From JAVBMJ01 sp031551275 (GTDB lineage: Bacteria; Bacteroidota; Bacteroidia; Bacteroidales; Rikenellaceae), in the NCBI GenBank assembly GCA_031551275.1, contig JAVBNX010000004.1, positions 1-64,000 of the forward strand: a DNA stretch of 64,000 nucleotides. The letters run 5' to 3'. Shown here piece after piece: positions 17,209-26,468 of this stretch. Under the pieces are notes generated by a model that was not told the origin of the DNA, searched no databases, and saw nothing but the letters and a program-made list of their open reading frames with translations. Each line of letters starts with the position of its first letter. Within the stretch, counting starts at the first letter, position 1. Position numbers and translations under genes: made by a program.

Positions 17209-19221
17209 TTATCCTCCGATTTTGTCCTGCCGATACAGGTAATCGACTATCTTGAATATCAGGTAATCCTTATCCTTGAAAGGCGAGGCTATGAAATTGT
17301 CGCTTGACAATTCGGTCAATATTCTGCCGATCGATATGGAGTTGCCTTTGAACTTGATCCCTTTGTAGTCCACAAGCCAGGGGGTTAGCATGTAGTTGGG
17401 CTGGTCATCGGAATTTCTGAGTTTCAACTGGTATCCGTTCCGGAATCCAATGGTAACGGATTTCCAATCCGTCGTCGAACTCCAGTTGCCGTATTCCGAC
17501 CTCAGGGCGGCATCGATGAAGGAATCCGCAATAGCGCCCGCGTATAGCGAGTCGGCCATGTTTTTATAAAACTCGAAATCGGTATCGAAATCGGGGAATC
17601 GATATGGATTCTGCGATACCTTCCAGAGGGGGAGCTCTTTTAGCGACTGTTTCGCCTCCCTTTCGATAAGCTTCTTGAAGCTGTCTATGTCGGATGCCGT
17701 CAGTTCGAGATCCGAGGCCGATAGGGTGTTGTTGCGGGATCCTACGATTGCCTCGACCAGGCGGTCGATTGCCCCTGCGTCTATTTTGCGTGGTCCGCCG
17801 CCCGGCCTGTCGGTAACAAAAGCATCGTCCTTTCGGTTGTAACTGGCGTATTGCACGTTGTTATGGAAACAACCCCGGCTGCCGGTTTCCATGGTAAAGC
17901 TAAACACAGGATTATCGGATGTCCGGATAAAATTGTCCGGCAAGAGGTATTCTTTAACCGTTTTCTTATCGAGGTCGACCTTATAATATCGGTCAAGGGA
18001 AGCATCGGATATTAAAAATTTACCGTCATAAACCACGGCATTCCCAATATGGAAATCGACACTCATCAGCCTGTACCACCTACTGCCGTCAGCTTCTTTG
18101 CACAATAGGTCTTTGTTGTCGTATGTGTATGTAACATTATTATAGATCAGCTTATTGGAGTCATACACATACTCGTCGTATCCGCTACCTAAGGGAAAGT
18201 CATCCGTGAACAACCCGGAAACGATAAACTCCCCGGTGTTGATCTTATACACCTCGTCCCCGCATATTGCAAACAGGGATTCATTCCGGCAAGTAACGGA
18301 TTGCGGCAACCGGGACATGTTTTTCCCGGAAGACCAGAGCGGCGCGAAACCGTTGTCGTATAGCCTTACCGAACCGTCTTTATGGATTACGTACAGATTG
18401 CCGCCCTTGGTTACCTCGTAATCGTAAGCGTCTTTCAACGGTTGCCAATCTATGCTGTCCGACTGGGTAATAAAGACACGGCCGTCCTGCGTGACCAGAC
18501 ACCTCTCCCCATAGACCCTTATTTTGCTTATTGCCGGGCGTTTGTTGGGATCTCTCTTGTAGCTGTATGTGAATTTGTATTTCCCTTGGGAGTGAGGTGT
18601 CGGCACCGGCGTCAAGGTGGTGCAATTATCTTTTGTTATATAGAATTCACCCCATGAGGCTCCGAATAGCTGCACATCTCCATTTGGCGAAGTTGCGGCG
18701 GATACCAGCCTGATATTACCTATAAGATGGGATTTGTCGATCTGCGTCCAGGTCCTGCCGAAGTCTTCGGTGTAATAAATATATTCGGTATTACCACTCA
18801 TCCAGGCACGACCATCATCCGTATTGCAAAAAGAATCTAACCAACTGGCTTTACCAAATTTTATCTCTTCCCATGTGCGCCCTCTATCTCCGCTCCATAG
18901 AACAAAATCCGTATTCGACTGTTTGCCGTGGATAAAGCCGGAGATCATCAGGGTGTCCTCGGAGAAAACTGTGACTCTTTCGTATAATCCCGCAACAGAT
19001 CCAAGGTTATGAATCCCTATTCCCACGGGGTTGTGTGTCCACAAGCTTCCGATCCTATCCGCATGTACCAAACTGCCGGCTTTTGTCGTTACCCATATCT
19101 CTTCAGAAGGGGATACGCCTATGTTGGCGGCGCCGACAGAAAACCGGGCGGAGTATTGGGATTGGCAAATCCCCCAAACGGGACTTGCAACCAGAAGCAA
19201 AGCAAGGAGTGTCTTCTTCAT
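17209..19221 (-). CDS. Exported Asp-box (BNR/YCF48-like) beta-propeller protein
   Basis: A 670-residue protein with a signal sequence (MKKTLLALLLVASPVWGICQ), counted from the ATG at 19221. Two classical Asp-boxes (S/TxDxGxTW) are visible: SGDRGRTWEEI and TEDFGRTWTQI, spaced as in BNR/YCF48-type propellers. Most of the N-terminal 350 residues look like propeller blades; the C-terminal third contains helical and beta segments with no recognised family. There is no evidence for sialidase catalytic residues (no FRIP motif seen). It starts 15 bases after the alpha-2-macroglobulin chimera and probably shares its mRNA, suggesting a partner role in the same periplasmic process. Confidence 0.7.
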   Translation of the reverse strand: MKKTLLALLLVASPVWGICQSQYSARFSVGAANIGVSPSEEIWVTTKAGSLVHADRIGSLWTHNPVGIGIHNLGSVAGLYERVTVFSEDTLMISGFIHGKQSNTDFVLWSGDRGRTWEEIKFGKASWLDSFCNTDDGRAWMSGNTEYIYYTEDFGRTWTQIDKSHLIGNIRLVSAATSPNGDVQLFGASWGEFYITKDNCTTLTPVPTPHSQGKYKFTYSYKRDPNKRPAISKIRVYGERCLVTQDGRVFITQSDSIDWQPLKDAYDYEVTKGGNLYVIHKDGSVRLYDNGFAPLWSSGKNMSRLPQSVTCRNESLFAICGDEVYKINTGEFIVSGLFTDDFPLGSGYDEYVYDSNKLIYNNVTYTYDNKDLLCKEADGSRWYRLMSVDFHIGNAVVYDGKFLISDASLDRYYKVDLDKKTVKEYLLPDNFIRTSDNPVFSFTMETGSRGCFHNNVQYASYNRKDDAFVTDRPGGGPRKIDAGAIDRLVEAIVGSRNNTLSASDLELTASDIDSFKKLIEREAKQSLKELPLWKVSQNPYRFPDFDTDFEFYKNMADSLYAGAIADSFIDAALRSEYGNWSSTTDWKSVTIGFRNGYQLKLRNSDDQPNYMLTPWLVDYKGIKFKGNSISIGRILTELSSDNFIASPFKDKDYLIFKIVDYLYRQDKIGG

Positions 19222-19235
19222 AACCCTGGATTTGA

Positions 19236-22200
19236 TCAATGGATCTCCGTTACCTCCGTCTTATTGCGTCCATAAAACGTAGGGAAGTACATCAATTCGG
19301 CACGTGCCGGGTTGAGCGTGCATCTCCCGGTAATGCGCGGCAGCAGTTTGACGACAAAGGTGTGCTCTCCGCCGGGCAGCCCGGTGCAGAAGACCGCGAC
19401 CCTCTCCTTGAAGTACTCCCTGTGCGTTTCGGGTCCGAAACGCCGCAGCTCTTTCGACTCGTAGGAGCAGCCCGAGGGGATCGGCACCTCGATCATCACG
19501 TAGCGCGTGTCGGAAGGTGCGTTTACCTGCACACGGAGCTCCACGGGCTTGCCCGCCGTGAGCGAACTTACCGTGTCGCCTTGCTGCACGAAGCAGGTGG
19601 CAATGCGGAAATCGGTACTCCGGGGCTGCGGATCGCGCACCCACCCCTGCTGGTAGACGGTCACGAAGAGCGGCATCGTGCCCTGTTTGCCGACCTCGAC
19701 CCTGGTCCCGGCCGGCATTTCGCCCTTGTAGGGGAACGTATCCGCCTTGTGGCCGTTTATGGTTGCCGTGACCTCCGTGAATTTCCCGCCGGGCTGGACC
19801 ATGTCGGGCAGGATGGTCTCGATCACCCGGCTCGACTCGTAGGTGTTGCGCCAGCTCCCGCCGCTACGCTGTTTGAGCAGGTAGTTGCGCACCTGCGCCA
19901 TCTCGGACTCACGCCCGCCCAGTGCCCGCAGGACGCGGTAGGCGGTCAACGTGTTCTCCACCTCGCCGCCGTGGGGGATGCGCTCATGGTCCTTCCCGAT
20001 CCCGCGCTCGGGCCAGCACAGCGACCCCATGACGCTTTTCTTTGAATAGAAATCCAGCGTATCGATATTGATCTTCGCCGTCTGGCCCGTCCCGGCCATG
20101 GCGAGCATGGCCAGCAGGTGGTCGCCGACATAGCGTCCGGGCATCGCGGCGATCAGATCCACGTAAAGCGAACAATCGGCATCCGGCTCCACCTCATGCA
20201 GCAGCAACACCATGCGAGCCAGTTCGCGCTTGTCGTATTTCGATGCATTGGCGGCCACGGCGCCCAACGCCCGTTCGATCTCCACTTTGAGGTAGAATGC
20301 CGTGCCGCTACGGTCGAAGTCGGTCTTGTACCCCTCTTTTCCCGCCTCCAACATCGCCTCGACCACGTGCCCCGATATCCACATCTGCGTGCCGTCGCCG
20401 CTCCACCACCCCCACAAATTGTCGGAGTTTTTTGCGCGGTTGAGCCTGCCGATCAACGCGTTTACCGCCCTTTCTTCGGCGAACTTCGTCCCCGTCAATT
20501 CGCAGATGCGCTTTTGGGCCATCAGCGCCTTGAGCTTCGAGGCCATCTGCTCGTTGCACATGTAGGGATAAAGTTTTACCTTTTCGATCTCCCGCAGGAA
20601 CATCTCCACGCTCGACGCCTCGGCGTAAACGGTCGCGGGACCCAACGCCGGATCGGTGTCGAAAACGTGCTTCCCGCCATCCGAAATGACCCGGAAGCTG
20701 CCGCTTGTCTCTTGGGTCCCCTGCTCGAAAATGGGAATGGTGCGCTCCTCGCCGTCGAAGTAGCCGTTCTCGCGTTGCAGCGAGTAGGAGACTTTGAGGC
20801 TGTCGCCCGCCGATGTCTTGACGGGGATCTTGTCCACGTGCGAAGCCATGATCTCCAGCTCTTTTCGGTCGCTGCGCCCGTCCACCTCCGCCGTGCGCGT
20901 CACTTGGACCGTGTCGCCGCGGTAGTTGGTCATTTTGCCCACCACCTCCAGGCTGTCACCCCTGAGCATAAAGGCCGGCACGGAGAGTTGGGCCGTCAAT
21001 GCCCTGAAAGACCGAACGTTGACCTGCTGTTGGTCGGTCTGCCTGCGTCCCGCCAGGGCGATGAAGTTGGCTTGCCAGTTGGTAATGTCGTCGGGCCAGG
21101 TAACCTCGAATTGCGCCTTGCCCTGCTTGTCGGTGGTCAGGCGGGGTTGCCAGAAAGCGTCGTCGTGGAAGTTGCGCCGCATGGAGTTGTTCCCTTCGGG
21201 TAAAAAGCCGTCGTCAGGGGCCGCTCCGCCTGCCTGAAGGCCTGCCCCGTCCTTTGTCGTGATGATTATCACGCCGCTGGCCGCCCGCGAACCGTAGACT
21301 GCGGTGGCCGATGCGTCCTTCAGTACCTCGATCGAGGCGATCTTATCGGCGGCTATTTTCGATATGTATCCCTTGCCCATCGGCACCCCGTCGACGATAT
21401 AGAGCGGTTCATTGCCCGGACTCAGAGTGCCCATGCCCCGAATGCGTATAATGGTGTCGCCCGCGAAACCTTCTTCCGACGACACCATAACCCCCGCCGT
21501 ACGGCTCTCCAGCACCTGGGTTACCGACCCGGTCAGCGAGGCTTTTTTCACGCTACCGTAGCCCACCACAACCACCTCCTGAAGGTCATGTACCCCCATC
21601 CGCGTTTCACTCGGGTCCAATCTGATGTGGTATTCATAGCCCGGTATCAACCCGGTACGCGCCGGTGTGTAACCCAGGAAGGAGACCTCGATCTCCCCAT
21701 AATCGGTCACGCCCGGCAGGGTAAACACCCCCGCCGCGTCGGTAACCGCACCCCGCGTCGTCCCTTTTATGACGACCGAGGCGCCTACGACCGGATCTCC
21801 CCGCTCATCGGTCACGAGCCCCGTTACCTGATTTTGCTCGAAATTCAGCAGGTTGTAACGCCCGGCCTTGTCTGCGTCCAGCAAAGCGACGGCCCGCGCG
21901 TCCTTTCCGGATACGGCGGGTTGCGCCAGGTCGTACCGCGGGACGTCCGGCGTTATTTTGGATGCCAGCAGCCCGAACAGGAACCGTCCGCGCCCGTTGT
22001 CCGCGTCCCTGACCAGCGTGTCGGGACACAGGTAGTTGGTCCCTCCCCCGTGCAGCGTTACGGGCAGGGTGCAGGTGGTTGTGTCGGGAAACACCAGCGT
22101 GACCTTCATCTCCCCGGGCTTGAGGTTGAACTTGCGCGTGCCGCCGTAGTAGCTCCTTTCAAAACCCTCGCCGCCTGTGATCATCACGAACACAGGCTTT

Positions 22201-25200
22201 TCGATCTCATCCCTGCCGCGCTTTTTAAGCATAAGCTCCAGGCGGCAATCCTTGTCCGTATCGAGCCGGACTTCCATCTCCCCCGACGTCGTCTGGCAGA
22301 AATCGACTACGGCTTTCCGGGTGTCCTCCGCGATTTTTCCCGGGGTCAGAACGCTTTGCCCGAACGCCGGGTTCATGGTGTAGTACCTGAGCCTGGATTG
22401 GATCGGGTAGTCGTAGTTGTAGCTTTTGGCCGCTTTTTTGGCGTCGTACCTCTCCCATTTGTCGCTTTTGAGGTAATTCTGGTAAATCTCATAGTTGTAT
22501 CCCCCCTCCAGCGCGAAACTCCCATAGGGCGTATTGCCCGAGCTTACCGTGGCCAGGCCGCCGGTCATCCCCATGGGGCCGATCAGGCGCGGTTGCTTGG
22601 CCATGGTGCGCCTGTAACCGTCGTACCGCTGGGACTGCCATGCGGGTATGGCGTAGAATACGCCGTTCTGCTCTATGTATCCGGGCAATGCGAGCTGTTT
22701 GCCGCCCGGCATCGTGTAGCCGCCCAACGGGCCCCCAATGCCCGCCATGTAGCCGCCCAACGGGCCCCCAATGCCCGCCATGTAGTTGCCCAGCGTTTTC
22801 ATGTCCAGGGATGTAAGCTCCGGTTTGTCGTGCTTGACCACAGTGATCTTCATCTCCGCATCGACGGCCTTGCCCTGTTTGTCGCGGGCCTGGATCGTGG
22901 CTGCGGACGTTTTGCCGCCATCGACCGAGAGGATCGTCTTTTGTCCCTCCTCCACCCAGACGCGGTCGAGGGTTACCTCGCGGTCGGTGCTCCTTAGCCG
23001 CAGGCGGTGGAAGCCGGGATCGACCCTGAACGCGTAGGGCGACGAACTCTCCGACTGCTGGAAATAACGCGGTTTTCCGTCGATCCACACCAGGTGCAAC
23101 CCCTCCACTCTTCCGTCGATGACCAAATAAGGCATGATCTGCGTGATGCTGTCCACGGCCGGTTCAGCGTAGCAGTAATAGGGGGTGGGGTAGAGGAACC
23201 GGTAATATTCCAGCGCGTCCAGGCCCATTATCGCGCGCCAGCGCTCCCAGGTCATTTTGCTGCTTGTGTTGGAGAGGTAGTCCTCTTCCGCCTCGTAGTC
23301 TGTCACTCGGGGGAGCCTCCCGGCGCGGTAGGTGCCGTAGACCGGGACCGGCAGGCGCCGCTCCCCGAATTTGGAGGTATAGGCCCACGAAGTAATGTCC
23401 GCCCCCTGGACGGGACGCCCTTTCTTGTCCTCGACCGCAACGTCGAGCAGGGTCTTCTGCCCCGGGTAGATTACCGAAGGGGCCGAAACGGCCATCGTTA
23501 TGTTTTGTCGGGTAAAGGGCATCGATCCGGACATGACTTTGGCCTCCTCCCCCAAAAGGTAACTCAGTTGCAGCGCATAGCCTTCATCTTTCCCTTTTAC
23601 GCTCATGTTCAGGGTGGTGTCGCGCCCGTAGGCGATCGTCCGCTTATTTCGTTTGAGGGTGTACCAGAAGGGGATGCCCGCCGGATTGTCCACCTGCACC
23701 CGGACCGAGTCTTTCTCGCGGAACATCTTGTAGCCGAGCACGTGGCCTTCATTTTGTCTGTCTCCGGTCCAGTACGACTCCGTCTCCCCGTCTTCGGTCC
23801 GAACCGAGTAAAAGTCGGCGTCCCACGCCATGGCAAAGGTGTAAGGCAGGGTAACCTGCCGCTTCCAAATGATCTGCTCCTCGACGCCCTCGGCCTCGAT
23901 CTCCGCCCGGACGGGTTGCGGGACCCCCCTGTGCAGCATCCTGACGGTCATCATCCCTTTTTCCGCCTTGAAATCGATTACCCGGTCACGCCCGTCCATA
24001 AAAAGGTACTTGACCTGCTCGTGCTTCTCATTGTCGGAGGAGAGCATTACCGCCTTGACCTGGAACTGCATCGACACCCCCGGGGGAAAGATCGAATCGG
24101 GCAGGATAAACTCCCTGCTCGCCATATCGTCCATGCTTACCGAATGGTGCCACATCACGTCGGGCACAAAGCTCGCGGGGGTATGGTACGCGCGCCTGCC
24201 GGTGCCTTCGCCCGCAGTGACGGTAACCTCCACCCGGCCGTCGTAGACCGGCATGTCGTTCTCGTCGGTAGCCTTCAGGGTCAGCCGTACCGTATCGCCC
24301 GCCACATACTCCTCTTTGTCCGTGTCGAGCTTAAAGTCCAGCTTTTTGAGCTCATACTCCTCGTACCGGAAATTCCCGCCCAGGTAGTAGGCGTTTTTTT
24401 TGCCGGTGCGCAACCTGACCGTATAGTCCTTGTCGAGTGTCAGGCGCAGCGAGTCCGAAAGGCGGAATTGCCCCTCGTACATCCCGGGCCGGTAGGGGTC
24501 GAGTTTGAGCAGCACCGTATCGACGCGGGGATCGTACCCCTCGAGGGCCACGCCGACCCGCTCGTTGCCGACCGGACGGCCTTTCGGGTCCGTCATGTAG
24601 GCCTTGAAGCGCACGGTCTCCCCGGGCTTGTAGCGCGGCTTGCTGAAGACCACGAAGCCTTTGTACCTGTTCCGCGGTCCTCCGTCGAACAGGTTGGCCA
24701 CCTTATACCAGCTCCGCCTGGCCTTGTAGCCGATCCGCCTGAAAAAGCCGGATTGGTAGCCCTCGTTTTTCATAAACTCCACGTAGTGGTAAACGCCGTC
24801 GTGGTCGATCTCGATGATCCTCTCGTCGCTCAGGCTGTTGCAGTCGTAAGCCCCCGTCTTGCGGTCATACCGCATCCTTTTGAACCTGTGGCCGACCCTT
24901 GCGTCGGTAACGGGCCGGCCCAGCGTGTCGTACACAAAGAGCACCGCCCGTTTGTCGCTTACCACCTGATAGCAAATGTCATCGACCGTATGCCCGGTGT
25001 AGTTCAGCCTGTTGTCGCGCACGTCCACCAGCAGGTAGTTGCCCCGTGGCAATGCCGGGATCGAGCTGCGGTCCTTGCATCCCCCCACCGGCGTATGGAG
25101 CATCGACTCATCGGGCGAGTTGTATGAGAAATGCACCCTGCGCAACTCCGCCCGCCCCACTTTATATATAAAAACCGTATCCGAGCCGCGCCGGCTGGCG

Positions 25201-25283
25201 GGAAGGCTCCCCTGCTGCTGGCCATACGAAAGAAACGGCGCAACAAAAAACGCCACCAGGATAAAACGCCGGAATCGTCCCAT
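19236..25283 (-). CDS. Alpha-2-macroglobulin family protein with embedded SusC-type TonB plug domain
   Basis: A 2015-residue exported protein (signal GRFRRFILVAFFVAPFLSYG). The ATG at 25283 is chosen because longer frames run into the tRNA fragment. The N-terminal half has macroglobulin beta-domains, with an MG2-like KPRYKPGETVRFKAYMTD near residue 215. Then come a carboxypeptidase-regulatory-like domain (GLVTDERGDPVVGASVVIKG, near 1150) and a plug domain with EVVVVGYGSVKKASL near 1235, continuing to ASAVYGSRAASGVIII-like sequence near 1320. The macroglobulin C-terminal half follows, with a thioester motif CNEQ at Cys1576 (YPYMCNEQMASK). No 22-strand barrel is present. Bacterial macroglobulins trap proteases in the periplasm or at the outer membrane; the plug implies an additional partner, perhaps TonB or a SusC-type barrel (inference). 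It leads a four-gene operon. Confidence 0.85.
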   Translation of the reverse strand: MGRFRRFILVAFFVAPFLSYGQQQGSLPASRRGSDTVFIYKVGRAELRRVHFSYNSPDESMLHTPVGGCKDRSSIPALPRGNYLLVDVRDNRLNYTGHTVDDICYQVVSDKRAVLFVYDTLGRPVTDARVGHRFKRMRYDRKTGAYDCNSLSDERIIEIDHDGVYHYVEFMKNEGYQSGFFRRIGYKARRSWYKVANLFDGGPRNRYKGFVVFSKPRYKPGETVRFKAYMTDPKGRPVGNERVGVALEGYDPRVDTVLLKLDPYRPGMYEGQFRLSDSLRLTLDKDYTVRLRTGKKNAYYLGGNFRYEEYELKKLDFKLDTDKEEYVAGDTVRLTLKATDENDMPVYDGRVEVTVTAGEGTGRRAYHTPASFVPDVMWHHSVSMDDMASREFILPDSIFPPGVSMQFQVKAVMLSSDNEKHEQVKYLFMDGRDRVIDFKAEKGMMTVRMLHRGVPQPVRAEIEAEGVEEQIIWKRQVTLPYTFAMAWDADFYSVRTEDGETESYWTGDRQNEGHVLGYKMFREKDSVRVQVDNPAGIPFWYTLKRNKRTIAYGRDTTLNMSVKGKDEGYALQLSYLLGEEAKVMSGSMPFTRQNITMAVSAPSVIYPGQKTLLDVAVEDKKGRPVQGADITSWAYTSKFGERRLPVPVYGTYRAGRLPRVTDYEAEEDYLSNTSSKMTWERWRAIMGLDALEYYRFLYPTPYYCYAEPAVDSITQIMPYLVIDGRVEGLHLVWIDGKPRYFQQSESSSPYAFRVDPGFHRLRLRSTDREVTLDRVWVEEGQKTILSVDGGKTSAATIQARDKQGKAVDAEMKITVVKHDKPELTSLDMKTLGNYMAGIGGPLGGYMAGIGGPLGGYTMPGGKQLALPGYIEQNGVFYAIPAWQSQRYDGYRRTMAKQPRLIGPMGMTGGLATVSSGNTPYGSFALEGGYNYEIYQNYLKSDKWERYDAKKAAKSYNYDYPIQSRLRYYTMNPAFGQSVLTPGKIAEDTRKAVVDFCQTTSGEMEVRLDTDKDCRLELMLKKRGRDEIEKPVFVMITGGEGFERSYYGGTRKFNLKPGEMKVTLVFPDTTTCTLPVTLHGGGTNYLCPDTLVRDADNGRGRFLFGLLASKITPDVPRYDLAQPAVSGKDARAVALLDADKAGRYNLLNFEQNQVTGLVTDERGDPVVGASVVIKGTTRGAVTDAAGVFTLPGVTDYGEIEVSFLGYTPARTGLIPGYEYHIRLDPSETRMGVHDLQEVVVVGYGSVKKASLTGSVTQVLESRTAGVMVSSEEGFAGDTIIRIRGMGTLSPGNEPLYIVDGVPMGKGYISKIAADKIASIEVLKDASATAVYGSRAASGVIIITTKDGAGLQAGGAAPDDGFLPEGNNSMRRNFHDDAFWQPRLTTDKQGKAQFEVTWPDDITNWQANFIALAGRRQTDQQQVNVRSFRALTAQLSVPAFMLRGDSLEVVGKMTNYRGDTVQVTRTAEVDGRSDRKELEIMASHVDKIPVKTSAGDSLKVSYSLQRENGYFDGEERTIPIFEQGTQETSGSFRVISDGGKHVFDTDPALGPATVYAEASSVEMFLREIEKVKLYPYMCNEQMASKLKALMAQKRICELTGTKFAEERAVNALIGRLNRAKNSDNLWGWWSGDGTQMWISGHVVEAMLEAGKEGYKTDFDRSGTAFYLKVEIERALGAVAANASKYDKRELARMVLLLHEVEPDADCSLYVDLIAAMPGRYVGDHLLAMLAMAGTGQTAKINIDTLDFYSKKSVMGSLCWPERGIGKDHERIPHGGEVENTLTAYRVLRALGGRESEMAQVRNYLLKQRSGGSWRNTYESSRVIETILPDMVQPGGKFTEVTATINGHKADTFPYKGEMPAGTRVEVGKQGTMPLFVTVYQQGWVRDPQPRSTDFRIATCFVQQGDTVSSLTAGKPVELRVQVNAPSDTRYVMIEVPIPSGCSYESKELRRFGPETHREYFKERVAVFCTGLPGGEHTFVVKLLPRITGRCTLNPARAELMYFPTFYGRNKTEVTEIH
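22716..22781 (-). repeat. Two tandem 33-bp repeats inside the macroglobulin gene
   Basis: Two identical 33-base units (22716-22748 and 22749-22781) encode a repeated YMAGIGGPLGG peptide, with a degenerate third unit beginning at 22782. The segment is Gly-rich and sits between macroglobulin domains, so it probably forms a flexible linker whose copy number may vary by slippage. Confidence 0.8.
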
Positions 25284-25308
25284 AACCGCAAAGGCTTGAA
25301 TGTACATA

Positions 25309-25316
25309 CAAATATA
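25309..25316 (-). promoter_or_regulatory. -7 box (TATATTTG) of the macroglobulin operon
   Basis: Read on the minus strand this is TATATTTG, 25 bases before the ATG at 25283. A convincing -33 TTTG is not at the expected distance. Its position supports the short start over the longer frame. Confidence 0.45.
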
Positions 25317-25367
25317 ACAAAACGCCGCGATAAATCGCATGGGCGCAAATTGTGTGCAAGGGGCAGA

Positions 25368-25400
25368 AAAGCAGAGCGACCTACATCGCTGTAAGTCGCT
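25368..25400 (-). terminator. Former terminator of the tRNA-Asn gene
   Basis: On the minus strand AGCGAC-t-TACA, a GCGA loop and TGTA-g-GTCGCT form a long stem at 25375-25400, followed closely by TTTT (25368-25371). It lies directly downstream of the tRNA-Asn 3' fragment at 25412-25457, as expected if it terminated the tRNA transcript before the island inserted. Confidence 0.55.
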
Positions 25401-25411
25401 CATTCTGTTTT

Positions 25412-25457
25412 GCTCCTCTTCAAGGACTTGAACCTTGGACCCCCTGATTAACAATCA
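25412..25457 (-). repeat. Left attachment repeat (tRNA-Asn 3' fragment)
   Basis: This repeats the 3' part of tRNA-Asn from the anticodon loop to the acceptor end. It is identical to 37442-37483 over 42 bases and matches 45 of 46 overall. The 5' half of a tRNA is absent, so it cannot make a tRNA. It is interpreted as the attachment site left at the distal end of the integrated island. Confidence 0.85.
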
Positions 25458-25571
25458 TAATATTTTGATTTCAGGCAGTTCCATATTGCTTGATTTAGTT
25501 ATATACTATACTGAATTACAAATATATAAATAATTTACCGATTACATCATCCTTCATCATATTCCGGGGGG

Positions 25572-26465
25572 TTGTATGCAAATTGTATGTACAATATTTT
25601 TGTATATGCGAAAAATAAATACCCTATATATAGCCGTATAACGCACATTATCGCAGATATTCCAAAAACGCCCCTGAAAATATCCGCCGTCACTATCGAC
25701 TGGCTGAAACGCTACGAGAAATTCCTGTTGGGCAAAGACAGGAGCCGGACGACCGTCGGCATGGATATGCGCCACATCAGGGCGATTCTCAACAGCGCGA
25801 AAGAGTCCGGGGCGATCAAGCAGTCGCAATACCCATTCGGCAAAGGCAAATTCGAGATACAGGCCAGCCAGGGGCGCAAACGGGCTTTGACCCTGGAGCA
25901 GGTCGGCCTGATCGCGCATTACGACGACGGCAGCGACGCCACGGCCAAATACCGCGACTACTGGATGTTCCTGTATTATTGCAACGGGATAAACGTTGCC
26001 GACTTCGTCAAGCTCAAATACAAGGACATCGTCGACGGCGAGATATGCTACGTGCGCCAAAAGACGGAGCGCACAACCAGCACGGTTACCGAGATCAGGG
26101 CGATAGTCACCGAGCCCATGCAGGCCATCATAGACAAGAGGGGTAATCCGAAATCGCCGGACAGCTATATTTTCCCGATATTGACGGAGAAAGAGGACGC
26201 CTATACCCAAAAGCAGAAATCGAAGTACCTGACGCGGGCAATCAATAAACGTATGGCCGCGATTGGGGAAACGCTCGGAACGGGCAATATTTCCACATAC
26301 ATGGCGCGCCATAGTTTCGCGACGGTATTGAAGCGTTCCGGCGCCAATATCGCATACATATCCGAGTCGCTGGGCCACAACGACCTGAAAACCACCGAAC
26401 ACTACCTTGCCTCGTTCGAGAAAGACGAGCGAAAGAAAAACGCGGAATTACTGACTAAATTTTAA
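25572..26465 (+). CDS. Tyrosine recombinase/integrase, N-terminally short
   Basis: A 297-residue tyrosine recombinase of the Bacteroidota NGIN type. A SAM-like core-binding domain (VTIDWLKRYEKFLLGKDRS...) starts near residue 40. The catalytic domain has YYCNGINVADFVKLKYKDI, ARHSFATVLKRSG, LGHNDLKTTEHYL and the catalytic Tyr in HYL. The canonical first Arg is replaced by Asn, as is common in this branch; IntDOT likewise lacks it. Family members are usually near 400 residues, with an N-terminal arm-binding domain; here only ~36 residues of uncertain coding value precede the core domain and the DNA upstream is AT-rich and non-coding. It lies 115 bases inside the left repeat, so it is probably the island's own integrase, possibly decayed. 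Confidence 0.8.
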   Translation: MYANCMYNIFVYAKNKYPIYSRITHIIADIPKTPLKISAVTIDWLKRYEKFLLGKDRSRTTVGMDMRHIRAILNSAKESGAIKQSQYPFGKGKFEIQASQGRKRALTLEQVGLIAHYDDGSDATAKYRDYWMFLYYCNGINVADFVKLKYKDIVDGEICYVRQKTERTTSTVTEIRAIVTEPMQAIIDKRGNPKSPDSYIFPILTEKEDAYTQKQKSKYLTRAINKRMAAIGETLGTGNISTYMARHSFATVLKRSGANIAYISESLGHNDLKTTEHYLASFEKDERKKNAELLTKF

Positions 26466-26468
26466 GTT

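Noticed and set aside
17209..19221. Sialidase function for the Asp-box protein
   Set aside because: Asp-boxes are present but no FRIP motif, Arg triad or Tyr/Glu catalytic pair could be recognised.
22716..22781. CRISPR-like array in the macroglobulin gene
   Set aside because: The repeats are directly adjacent, in frame and code for a Gly-rich peptide; there are no spacers and no cas genes.
23007..25127. 706-codon open frame opposite the macroglobulin gene
   Set aside because: It lies entirely antisense to a gene with clear domains, has a random-like composition rich in Arg, Gly, Val and His, and no recognisable motif. Long antisense frames are expected in GC-rich coding DNA.
25284..25454. 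57-residue N-terminal extension of the macroglobulin
   Set aside because: The extension would be translated from the tRNA fragment and the terminator hairpin; a signal peptide starts at 25283 and a -7 box lies between.
25484..25571. Possible upstream frame completing the integrase N-terminus
   Set aside because: All frames in this AT-rich stretch are interrupted by stops and show no arm-binding-domain similarity.
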